64,000 nucleotides of DNA from assembly GCA_000621985.1 (NCBI GenBank), contig JHWW01000001.1, positions 372,001-436,000 on the forward strand, in the 5' to 3' direction. Made by a program: the position numbers and the translations under genes. Positions 20,401 to 28,300 of the stretch are shown piece after piece. Numbering within the stretch: the stretch's first letter is position 1; each line of letters starts with the position of its first letter. Under the pieces are notes generated by a model, which saw only the letters and a list, made by a program, of their open reading frames with translations, was not told where the DNA came from and did not search any database. The stretch comes from Lachnospiraceae bacterium V9D3004. GTDB lineage: Bacteria > Bacillota > Clostridia > Lachnospirales > Lachnospiraceae.

Positions 20401-23400
20401 GTAAGGCTGTATAAGCATACATATACACTTCCTGACGGTAAGGAATCGGATGTGTATACTGTCACTGTAACGGCAACAGACACTGACTCGGCAATAAGTA
20501 CCGTCACGAAGCAGATCAGGGTAATAGACGGCAACGCCATAGGTCATCTTACTGTCAAGGTTGTTGATGAAGACGGCATGCCTCTTGCAAATGCACCGGT
20601 ATACTTCAATATGGGTACGGATGATCAGGAGATTGAGAAGACCGATAAGAAGGGTGTAACGGAATTCGATGCAGCAGAGGGCATGTATGATGTAGGTACG
20701 TACGTTGAAGGATATCTTCCGGTACGTAAGAGTGTTCAGATGGAGAATGGCACTACGAAGTCATTGACCCTGATGCTTGAAGAAAAGCCGCTTGTTGAGG
20801 CGCAGTTCGAATCTCACAGGATGACTCTGGCAGAGATTGAGGAAGCGGGATTAAGCCTTAGCGATCCTGCCAATTATCATGCGGTGGAATATCTGGTAAC
20901 ACTTAAGTATGTAAAGATCAATATTATAAGTACAGATGCCGGAATAGCAGGTTTCTCTTACGGAGGCGGCTCAGAAGGTATTGAAGGTGACTTCATCTAT
21001 GTTCCGGAGAAGGTTGCAGATGATATATTTGTAATACTTGAGATTCCGGTTAAGACCTCATTCCTTAAGGAATTCTATGATATTAAGATGTATGTTATAA
21101 ATAACGCAGATGAGGAATTCAGCCTTGTTGATAATAATATCAAGCTTAATCTGCCTGACGGACTTACACTTATGAATGCGACGGGAACCAATGGGATCAA
21201 TACTCATATAGATAAGATCGCAGGTAAGTCTACCAAGACTCTTGAATGGGTAGTTCGCGGTGACAAGTCGGGAACCTACTATGTTACTGCCGATTACAGC
21301 GGTATATTGTCAGGCTTCAATAAGCCTGTTAAGGCAACCTTCAAGCATGATACTCCGATCAAGGTATACGGAGTTGATAACCTCAAGATAACAATGGAGA
21401 TTCCTGAGACATTCACTGACGGTAAGTTCTATTACAACCTTATCATGGAGAATACCGGAACAGGTGAAGATGCAGACATGTATCTGCCGAATCTTGAAGG
21501 AGAAGGAAAGCTTATTCAGACTGCATATTATAAACAGGGTGGATCGGTTGAATGTATAACCGACATGCCGGAGGTTCTTAAGGCAGGTGAGAAGATCAAG
21601 AAGAATTATCTGATAACAGATCAGATAAGAAGACAGCTCTATCCGAAGTATCCGGATTATAAGGACTTTGTATTCGCATTCAAGGAGATGTGGATCAAGG
21701 AGATATCAAACTACGGCGTTCCTCTCAATGTTGTTGTCGGTAGTGCTGCGGACATGGAAACTGAATATGAAAGTTATGATGCCAAGGCTCCTGATGTTAA
21801 TGTTACAGCCACTAATGCGGAATACGGATACGAAGAAGGAGACGCTTATATAGAAGCGACAGCCAAGGTTCTTAAAGGCGGTACCGAGGATACCAATTAC
21901 AGATACTCTTACGAGTGGTATGAACCGGATGCTACGGTTGAATCCGGAGCAAAGAAAGTGGGAACAGGAGCGAAGTATGTTCTTCCTGAAGGAAAGACAC
22001 CGGCTGAATATCCGTATTACTGCGTTGTGACCGCAACAAGAAAGGATAACGGCAATAAGAAGACCGTTACAACGGATACTAAGATTATTAAAGTTCTTCC
22101 AAGAACTATCACCGTAAGCTGGAGCGGAACCGCTGACAGAGTATACGATGGTAATGCATCGAACGTAACTGCATCGGTAACTAACCTTGTAAATGAAGAG
22201 GACGTATGTAACGTAACCGTATCAGGCGGCAGGGAGAAGGATGCCAAGGTGCATACTGCAAAAGTTACTGCAGTAGATAATGAATACTACAGACTGCCTC
22301 TTGACGATCTTACCGATACATATAAGATCCTTCCTAAGGAAGCAGGGCTTACCTGGAGCGGTTATGAGACACGTACTTATGACGGTAAGGCATCGAAGGT
22401 TATTGCAGAAGCAACAGACCTTGTTCCGGGTGATACTTGTGAAGTAGTTGTTGCTGATGGTGATAAGGTTCATGTAGGAAAATATACTGCAATTGCAACA
22501 GCACTAACCAATGCTAATTATACTCTTCCTGATGATGAAGCAGCTGTTAAGAAACAATATGAGATCGCGAGGGCAGTGCTTACCGCAACCTATGCCGGAG
22601 ATGAGATATATTATGGAATGACCCCGGAACTCAATGTTGATGTGACAGGCTTCGTCGGTAAAGATACTGAAGATACGGCAGTTGGATATGTGGCACCTGT
22701 GATCAAAGGTAAGATACCTGTAAAAAAAGGAACACATACTTTGACACCATCTGACGGAGTGGCAGACGACTATTCATTTGAATATAAGTCAGGCAATCTT
22801 GTGATAAGCAGAAGAAGTGCTGCGTCAGGTCTGCAAGGACATTACAGAATTAATGGAACCGTTGGAAATAACGGATGGTATACGGGCACGATAACGATCG
22901 TTCCTAATGACGGATATGTACTCTATGAAGATGAGGAAACCAAGATAGACGACGGTAAGATAGAGCTCGATGAGAATACCGGAGATGGCAGCGAGGAATT
23001 CTACATACATGATGAGAAGACAGGAGAGATATACGAGCAGACTATCTTCGAATATAAGAAGGATGATGATAAGCCTGTAATCTCTGATATTAACGGAGTA
23101 GCTGACGGTTATGGACATATATCCGTATCATTTACTGTGGAAGACGAGACGAGCGGAATCGCAGGAGATGGCGTAACGGTTGTTATGGGCGATAGTGCGA
23201 TCGCTGCAATGGAATGTGAAGACGAAGATACATATTTATTCGATACTGCAGGAGCGGGCGAGTACACGATCAAGGCGGTTGATGAGGCAGGTAATGAGAC
23301 ATCGACCACACTTACCATATATGAACTTAAGTTCGACACCGACGGCGGAGAAAAGATTGACTCATACGATATTATGGAAGGTGTTGCATATGGAGACCTT

Positions 23401-25368
23401 CCTACACCGGAGAAGTCAGGATACAACCTGTCAGAGTGGGTGGATTCCGATGAGAACACGGTAACTGATGCAACTGTGGCATCGGCAGCTGATACTACCA
23501 TAACTGCCAAGTGGAATATGATTCCTGCTACGGCACCGGTGATCGAAAGTATCGAGGTATCTGACAGTGAAGCAGAATACGGATATGAGAAGGATTCGGT
23601 TTATCTGACTGTCAGTGCCGTAGCGGCAGAAGACGGAAAATATACATTCTCATATGCATGGTACCGGAAAGGAAAGGATGATGATATTCTTCTTACCACG
23701 ACGGATGAACCTGAGTGTGCTGTACCGGCAGGCATGCATAAGGGAACATACACTTATTACTGTGTAGTTAAAGCAACAAGAGATGATAACGGATTGTATG
23801 AGTCGACGACATCGGAAGCTGTAGAATTCAAAGTATTGCCGAAGGAAGTGGGAATTATCCTTAACAATACCGAAGGACTTGTATATACAGGTAAGGTTGA
23901 CAATGTTACCGCATCAGCCGACGGGGTTGCTGAGGGTGATACAGTCACATTTGAAGTAACAGGTACAGGCAATATCAAAGCAGGTGAATATACGGTTACC
24001 GTTACAGGTATGACTGCAAGTGATGATTATGTACTTCCTGAAGACGGTCTTACTGCAGATTATGAGATCGGTAAGGCAGAGCTTAAGGCTGAATACGCAG
24101 GCGAGAGCATATATTACGGAACCAAACCTGAACTTAAGATAACCGTAACAGGATTCGTTAATGATGAAAATGAAGAAACTGCGGAAGGTTACACCGCACC
24201 TTCTATATCAGGAACTGTTCCGACTGCAGTGGGAAGCCATGAACTTACACCGACCGGAACCGATGCCAAAAATTACACTTTCAAATCGGTTAAGGGAAAA
24301 CTTGTCATAACAAGAAGGGATGCCGCAGAAGGCGAAAACGGTCAGTTTACGGTAACAGGTAATAAGAATGTGACAGGACTGTATTCCGGTGACATAACAG
24401 TTAAGGCTAATCAGGGATATGTATTAAGTACATCAGAAGCTGCTGACAGCAATACTGTAAGTGAGATTGAGATCAAGAGCGAATCGTCAATGCCTGATAT
24501 CTATGTAATTAATGAGGAGACAGGCGAGATCTACAATAAGATCGGTACGATCAAACGTGTAGAGGATCTTCCGCCGGAGCCTACAAAGACACCGGAGCCT
24601 ACAAAGACACCGGAGCCTACGAAGACGCCGGAGCCTACGAAGACTCCTGAACCGACAGGTACACCGGATGTTAATCCAACACAGAATCCGACAGGTGAAC
24701 CTACTAATAATCCGTCAGAGCCGACAGGAGCGCCTTCCGAGCCTACACAGGTACCGTCACAGCCGACTAAGGAGCCGGTTGCCACACCTACACAGGTGCC
24801 GGTAGTAACTCCTACAACAGCTCCGACAGTAACGCTTGCAGATCAGACGATAACAACTGCTTCCGAATCCTATAAGAAGGCAACAGGCAAGTATGCCGAT
24901 ATCGGAGCAGTGTCATCGGCAGCAGGAGCAGTATTCACCTATACATCAGGTAATGAGAAGGTTGCAACGGTGAGTGCTGAAGGAAAGATCAATTTCAAGA
25001 ATCCGGGCAAGACTGTTATTACGATAACTGCGACGGCAGCAGGCTATAAGCAGGCAACTGCAAGTGTAACGGTAATAACGATACCGAAGAAAGCAGCATT
25101 TGCTACCAAGGGCAACAAGAGGAAAGACACTAAGATCACCGTTAAATGGAAGAAGATAACGAAGGTTACGGGATATGAGATAGCCTATGCAAGCAACAGC
25201 AATTTCACAAAGGCAAAGACAGTAAGAGTTAATTCTTCTACCAAGGTGACAACGACGATAACTAAGAATATCAAGTCGGGAACCAAGTATTATCTTAAGA
25301 TCCGTGCTTATGTAACGATAGACGGCAAGAAGTACTACGGTGCTTACAGCAAGGTGAAGAAGATGTAA
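11452..25368 (+). CDS. Giant secreted surface protein of PPC-like, Ig-like and MBG-type domains (4638 aa)
   Basis: The start is GTG-11452 with AGGGAGG 8 nt upstream; the overlapping ATG-11450 is immediately followed by TGA. A signal peptide (about 1-31) precedes alternating PPC-like units (F-TP-x2-G-Y pattern) and seven Big_3-like units (Y-x2-DGT-x-E pattern) to about residue 2520. Then come a Big_2 domain (about 2625-2705), an Fn3-like domain (about 2817-2915), a PKD domain (about 2932-3026, IDYGDGT), a carboxypeptidase-regulatory-like domain (about 3030-3112) and a long unassigned stretch. YDG/MBG-type repeats follow (about 3550-3790 and 4027-4290), flanking an InlB-like repeat (about 3959-4022, FDTDGGEKIDSY). 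An EPTKTP linker (about 4375-4460), Big_2-like domain and Lys-rich Fn3-like C-terminus end it. No LPxTG, SLH or enzyme motif is visible. Adhesin or stalk is the likely role (inference). Confidence 0.85.
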   Translation: MKKQTLKLKKILAVLLSAAMIFTMVPQASATVSANGGEGEQGEGQGEPQGAEDDGSTYTDLVLDENKAVRLEGETVSKWFKFTPETSGWYVLTSEGDYDTIARIYENPDGDALDEADDSADDGSNFALGHALKAGKTYYYETAMFYEDIHGTFNVKLTFDSGRKVAESAEIKLLPRTVFYNDIDSSLSFSGLTLDMTWFDGTTETINYGYGNGSKLTVKANIKKSNNKYVKGTYHADIYYNGQKITEGYDIEIKDSSDIEEWDGSVKEGVFSSGDYYIYTPKTTGYYMVETITDSTSSNPSFDMRTLDDDTDVYSAYNNNAYIGDKKNIHTVYYLEADTEYLLNVSYNSYYSGSGTSYSISIADIKSNTLENVKGGYNFITYTPSKSGLYNFKVKGLVENGSSFSYSVISSRIASMNSIYAVDTLDRVVTPIDGTDNNMVEYGNSYNLEAGKAYMFGAYVSDSDITYSMSVSQDAGAELALDEPVTATCTGKESFTFEAPEEGYYRMTLKSSSEYARFNLTYSGSTSNLKTGNSEVGTSYCYDSLFRADKGASVVVKLSGVSTGSEYTLSVKKVPRCSAIDIKTPPTKTVYKNTDSGFDYSGLVLSFSYEDGTSEDVAYNENIETYGVKYGVDDIYTDGNGLLNLGENQVYVRAIFTAAPLKLMVEEDSVEGLDTISLNDTVNISGGSTRHMYVFTPSVSGVYNVNSSYTGVVDEHWRGLTRINGYYGSKKAYYMKAGNRYVLIAKGTYSDTLSVTKENVTALASGSSYQVTVEGEDDYRYFSFTPSEDGEYTINSEGGCNTYVEAYCNGISAGEDGYGGVAGNFKMTLLMHKGQTYIFSVCIIDEPEDENMSFSVHFNKKSVSNVTAMEAGNSYSFTMSADGGNDYRWFTYKPTESGLYSFRYASENIDDLNVTLYDEEGNYVEAVSARGNYVYTRLSAGETYYYYVTAGLSDGDTGNGVVAFKKVDIQAMTPGTLYDVTVPDKGSVEWFSYTPSENGYYKLYSTGDQDTYGTLYKDDFNDDNEIQGKDGGGSDGNYGFFRYLEKDVTYYLESRLYYNTDVGDYKVTLSAVNTTPVTLGNKKEITSDDDYEGYFTFTPSATDYYLLSTTKAPNESTMYIYVYDKDNLGNSIASGNYDSTGYKLNVMLEAGKEYLLKLTRYDGGSSTFEIKKAAAVTDFDVVGSNKNDYYEGLSKFNYNGIVINVEYDDGTTEELYYGVNSSKTGASFKIAPVNTTESMYNKLKVGSHDYKITYMGVTKNYHIDVKSISYVPALQNEVKKPGYAGYYEYVFYSYTPEEDGDYVFHTICNSNVYVSSNIYDDKNNSVDWSSGTGVIYNVVHLKAGSKYYYCLYNSDEDIRQSDNQAIETYVRPLGSLGISEENKTVLAKGEYVRAYNYKVTEDGFYEFHTATDRGGDPCNEVKFQLYNGDSIYYTIADFSYTRSDEDEYYACADRIYYLQKGVYSIVTSLSDPEAKSTLSCKKVGTYADNEGTTDKLYHAYVFTPSVDGSYTFKTDVTSSQASRYNYVYIYNTNNSIGSSTSDYKKDDNNVYHNYYNAGATLEKGKPYLITTKCSYDGLQYSIKAEKVSNDMEIELVKKPRQIYYSKLDKTNLDPDDELGSGSKIHITYSDGEEEDLSYGYSSTTGQQYTVRFPEDVPLDENGKVRAGEYDAVLSYADQTIKVPISVKGLGKMPKVSLNENGVGTYTGTVENENGYGYVRLIAPVSGFYNINLSVDRSQYYDYIYYGNIYNSAYNSVTHNNSYETKDNRYNAKTTVYVKAGQALYIEYHKDKASASDDDQFRIDVELDPSQVVKELTCDKIETVTKLGDSNYRWYAFTPETGGVYIFNTENCTYTGSIMLYDSPDASSYITFNGSYYNGNDYKLSYELKAGKTYYYKVFIGSLADYQVVIVKQQSSASKLELLTEGDIYATNSKGRLENSFSNIKFRATYADGSTEDITYGYNGTSEKYYSRQNKTMSYSAEFNYDNEGITVQDGVYDVKFKYMNAECTVSVHIQNIESIASTNGSFTVDVAGARAAFYKLTPDKNGYYSIKASSSYTPGVYLYNDVMVSIDSELSDSYSEDNTYTNVRVYKLEKDKTYYLRLANPTSSEMEITCDIRPLSMPTGIEVMHDSEYSYPQREYYRGIDSTLDIEGLTVKAIYENGTSEVFDAGKGSTATGIKPVISIGSAEPGFLKLSGTGEKTVKISYMGKDTSYTINIKDVSEIPAIDAGSNQKTQHYEKIYRKFTAPETGFYILAMTTKDSLAKTYIDTIVDGRSGKVNTYSKSTDDEKILYLTKDETCYIRSNIRDLNEKDCLGSFAYALTEIDELKDDVIQGDITDAGDFNLYQLTVPETGYYQINMAADNTATALLSLYNTSFNPVAMNKNPGLKKNAYIVKLMEDTAYMLAADSSTDENNYALSIIGKPEIEGISIVVEPDKSVYYSQFETTVNLEGLVYEIEYSDGTKERVNYSDKSSWGLNASIDTSLIGKDDSGHFLAGEQTVGITYQGKNAQFKINVKDFSVDDAKTITAETFTDVTLKAGESEFFRFTAAGSVPYTFYSKGESGTAGYIYGSDLDLVDYNIGSGNNNFRINKVLEAGKTYILRVRGSSSKENITTKVKLHDTTASTEVTGVKVSPETVYLRSGETASLSALISPEDATNKKVSYISDNEKVATVNASGIVSPVADGKTFVTVTTLDGSYTDRADVIVDNTIPVLKDMYPEDNDILGPAINEIRFLSTDNIGVDHVEVQYQKSGNGTWTTVSSDVNKELLTSAVNTVVLPVDKTHFTHNDAIVVKAAAVDKTGNKSSEVTLNYTIDLEAPTVSGVTASLKTLDASDPDKARPAVEIKWTGGKEDDIAYYSVYRKVSGKSDDTYEFVDNVKGYSDTADYTYTDTSVENKNVTYVYKVTATDIRGNVSEGTVMNGGSSGIVVTRVNNAPVIVLDCASTMVSGREYEFDLSGSYDDDGISSWTIDYGDGTTPVLQNSDVRLYKHTYTLPDGKESDVYTVTVTATDTDSAISTVTKQIRVIDGNAIGHLTVKVVDEDGMPLANAPVYFNMGTDDQEIEKTDKKGVTEFDAAEGMYDVGTYVEGYLPVRKSVQMENGTTKSLTLMLEEKPLVEAQFESHRMTLAEIEEAGLSLSDPANYHAVEYLVTLKYVKINIISTDAGIAGFSYGGGSEGIEGDFIYVPEKVADDIFVILEIPVKTSFLKEFYDIKMYVINNADEEFSLVDNNIKLNLPDGLTLMNATGTNGINTHIDKIAGKSTKTLEWVVRGDKSGTYYVTADYSGILSGFNKPVKATFKHDTPIKVYGVDNLKITMEIPETFTDGKFYYNLIMENTGTGEDADMYLPNLEGEGKLIQTAYYKQGGSVECITDMPEVLKAGEKIKKNYLITDQIRRQLYPKYPDYKDFVFAFKEMWIKEISNYGVPLNVVVGSAADMETEYESYDAKAPDVNVTATNAEYGYEEGDAYIEATAKVLKGGTEDTNYRYSYEWYEPDATVESGAKKVGTGAKYVLPEGKTPAEYPYYCVVTATRKDNGNKKTVTTDTKIIKVLPRTITVSWSGTADRVYDGNASNVTASVTNLVNEEDVCNVTVSGGREKDAKVHTAKVTAVDNEYYRLPLDDLTDTYKILPKEAGLTWSGYETRTYDGKASKVIAEATDLVPGDTCEVVVADGDKVHVGKYTAIATALTNANYTLPDDEAAVKKQYEIARAVLTATYAGDEIYYGMTPELNVDVTGFVGKDTEDTAVGYVAPVIKGKIPVKKGTHTLTPSDGVADDYSFEYKSGNLVISRRSAASGLQGHYRINGTVGNNGWYTGTITIVPNDGYVLYEDEETKIDDGKIELDENTGDGSEEFYIHDEKTGEIYEQTIFEYKKDDDKPVISDINGVADGYGHISVSFTVEDETSGIAGDGVTVVMGDSAIAAMECEDEDTYLFDTAGAGEYTIKAVDEAGNETSTTLTIYELKFDTDGGEKIDSYDIMEGVAYGDLPTPEKSGYNLSEWVDSDENTVTDATVASAADTTITAKWNMIPATAPVIESIEVSDSEAEYGYEKDSVYLTVSAVAAEDGKYTFSYAWYRKGKDDDILLTTTDEPECAVPAGMHKGTYTYYCVVKATRDDNGLYESTTSEAVEFKVLPKEVGIILNNTEGLVYTGKVDNVTASADGVAEGDTVTFEVTGTGNIKAGEYTVTVTGMTASDDYVLPEDGLTADYEIGKAELKAEYAGESIYYGTKPELKITVTGFVNDENEETAEGYTAPSISGTVPTAVGSHELTPTGTDAKNYTFKSVKGKLVITRRDAAEGENGQFTVTGNKNVTGLYSGDITVKANQGYVLSTSEAADSNTVSEIEIKSESSMPDIYVINEETGEIYNKIGTIKRVEDLPPEPTKTPEPTKTPEPTKTPEPTKTPEPTGTPDVNPTQNPTGEPTNNPSEPTGAPSEPTQVPSQPTKEPVATPTQVPVVTPTTAPTVTLADQTITTASESYKKATGKYADIGAVSSAAGAVFTYTSGNEKVATVSAEGKINFKNPGKTVITITATAAGYKQATASVTVITIPKKAAFATKGNKRKDTKITVKWKKITKVTGYEIAYASNSNFTKAKTVRVNSSTKVTTTITKNIKSGTKYYLKIRAYVTIDGKKYYGAYSKVKKM
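24574..24663 (+). repeat. 18-bp tandem repeat encoding the EPTKTP linker
   Basis: Four consecutive 18-bp units of the form CCGGAGCCTAC(A/G)AAGAC(A/G/T), starting at 24574, 24592, 24610 and 24628, are followed by a degenerate fifth. They encode PEPTKT repeats in the linker of the giant protein. Slippage would change linker length in frame. Confidence 0.9.
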
Positions 25369-25393
25369 GTAATAACAGCAGGGAGGTAGTAGT

Positions 25394-28300
25394 GTGAAAA
25401 ACGGAATATTTGATTCATTCAGTCCACTCAAAATAAAAAAGCTTCTTGCGGTCGTGCTTACGGCAGCAATGGTATTCTCCATGATCCCGCAGAATACGGC
25501 AATGGCCGGAAGTGAGGACGTACAGGGAGGACACAAAAGAGGTGGTTCATATACGGAGCTTTGCCCGGGTGAGGAATACGAAGTGAATATTGACGGGGAA
25601 AATGCGTCCCGATGGTTCACATACACTCCCGAGACTACCGGATGGTATACATTGTCTTCGACAGGTGATCATGATACGGTTGCAAGACTGTATGAGGATC
25701 CCAAGGGTAGTGTCATAGAAGAAGACGACGATGCAGGAGAAAATAACACAAACTTTAATCTGGATTATATTCTTGAGGCAGGAAAGACATATTACTATGA
25801 AGTGGCAATGTATGTAAATGATACAGAAGGTTCCTTTAAAGTTAAATTTACACTTAATTCTGACCGCAAAGTCATTTCATCAGCGAAGATCTCTATTATG
25901 CCGAGAACGGTATTCTACAATGATATTGATAAAGAAATTGACTACTCGGGTCTTGCCGTTGACATCACTTTGCTTGACGGAACAACAGAGACAGCGGTAT
26001 ACGGTGATGATAATGTAGAGGTAAAGAGCAATGTCAAGAAGTCAAAAGGAAAGCTTAATACCGGTACGTGGCATGCGGACATATATTATAACAGCCAGAA
26101 GATAACTGAAGGTTATGACTTTGCGGTAAAGGAATTCGCCGAGGAAGAGTTATGGGACGGTACAATTAAGAAAGATTCCGTTAATTATGGGAATTTCTAC
26201 AAATACAGACCTTCGGAAAGCGGTTATTATTTGTTGAAGGTCACTTCCGAGAGTGATGTTAAAGGACAATTTAATATTGATGCACAAGAGACCGGTGCGG
26301 GAATATTCATTAACTGGTCAGACACAGTGCGTCTTGAAGGTAATGTGGATAGTTATTGTGCCGCATTTCTTGAGGCAGATACAGACTACCGTATAAAGTA
26401 TCATTCCAAAGAGCGTGAAAGTCAGGGTAAGCCTTACAGTATCGTGATCAATAAATGTAACAAAGATAAGCTCACAAATGTTAAAGGAGCATTTAACTAC
26501 ATCGTATATACGCCCGAGAAGACCGGAGTATATGATTTTGAGATAAAAGGTGTTACAGAAAAAGAAGAAGGATTCGCTGACAAAGAAAGTATCAATGCAT
26601 ATAATCTGAATCAGCGTGAAGCGATCACTGAATGTGCGATAGCGGATGAAGTTATATCACCTGCAGAAGGAGATGCCGGATATAACGCCCGGTATTGCGA
26701 ATCCTACGTTCTCGAAAAAGGCAAGGATTATATGTTCTGTGTATATTCGTATGATCAAGGTGCAACGTATTCTCTCGGAATACAAAAGAGTGATGATATC
26801 GAAGTAACCGAGAACGCGCCGGTAACCGCTACGTTTTCCGATAATGAGACGATATCATTTGAAGCACAGGGATCGTGCTATTACAGAATGACATTAAAGA
26901 GCGATTCCGAGAATGGTGCCATCGGATTACCGGCAAATACTCCGATAACTGATTTTAAGTCCAATACCCGAAAAGAGGGTAATGCATACTGTTATGAGTT
27001 GCTTTTCTATTGTAAAGGTGACAGCTCGCTGATCGTAAAACCTTTAGGTTTAACTGTTGGAGACGAGTTCACTTTGTCTGTAAAGCAGGTTCCAAAGGTA
27101 GTCGGTGCTGTTGTAAAGACACTTCCTGTTAAGACGATATATGATAATACCGCTACTTCATTTGATTATTCAGGTATGGTAGTCACCCTTACATATGCTG
27201 ATGAAAGCACAGAAGATGTAGCTTACGGTGATACGATCCCGACACTTGGAATAAAGTTTAAAGATCTTCCGTTATCATACGGAACAAACGGGCTTCTTGT
27301 CACAGGCGATAATGAAGTCGGTGTACGTATAGATGTTATGAATGTTAATGCGTATTTTAAAGTCACGGTAGTAGAGACTGACGTTGATGATTATGATACG
27401 TTAAGCATTGACAGGACATATACGGTTCCGGGAGACGGTCAGAATCATTTCTATGTATTTGCACCGGATGCGACAGGTGTATATAACATAAGTTCTTCAC
27501 ATGCGGATATAGCAGATGTACACTGGGATCCGGTAAGCTGTGTTAACGGTACTGCAGGAAAGGTAAGAGCATATTTTCTTCAGGCCGGAGCAAAGTATGT
27601 GTTGTTTGAAAACGGCAAATACGAAGACAATGTGCTCATAACAAAGGGCAATATGACAGTGATAGATGAAGGAAGCGAACAGAATGTATCCGTACGAAGC
27701 AGAAATGATTATGTATACTTCGGTTTCACTCCCGATAAAACCGCAGAATACACGATAGAATCTATCGGAAGGCTTGATACTTATCTTGCTGTATACAGTG
27801 ATGATATGGAGATAGACAACGATGATAACGGCGGCGTTAATGAAAACTTTAAAAAGACTATACTGCTTGTTGCAAAAAAGACATATCTGATATCTGTAAA
27901 ATTAACTAAAGAGCCTTTCAGCGGCACCTTGGATTTTTCATTCAGTGTCGGCGAAGCCAATGATGAAAAGGTAATGCCTGTAATATTGGATGATAACGGT
28001 TCGTATACCGATTCATTTTCTTTACAGGGTAACGAGAGTAACAATGGTAATGATCACAGGTGGTATACGTACAGTGTAAAGGAATCGGGACTCTACAGTT
28101 TAAAGTATTCTCTTAAAGATGATTATATAGAGACAGACTATATTGACATATACGATGATAAAAGCAATCTGATATATCATAATGAGAGATATAAAAGCAG
28201 TGATGAATTTAATTCCGGTCCGTACAAATATTTTGATATGACAGCAGGAGATAAGTATTATATCAAGGTTGGAGCAGAAGTTGACCGGGATAAGACCGTA

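Noticed and set aside
24574-24663. Regularly spaced 18-bp repeats considered as a CRISPR-like array
   Set aside because: Units are contiguous without spacers and encode an in-frame linker.
24531-24785. Minus-strand open frame rich in Val/Gly/Ser opposite the EPTKTP linker
   Set aside because: Shadow of a tandem repeat in the sense gene; similar antisense frames occur opposite every Pro/Thr linker here (for example 61343-61882 and 33320-33736).
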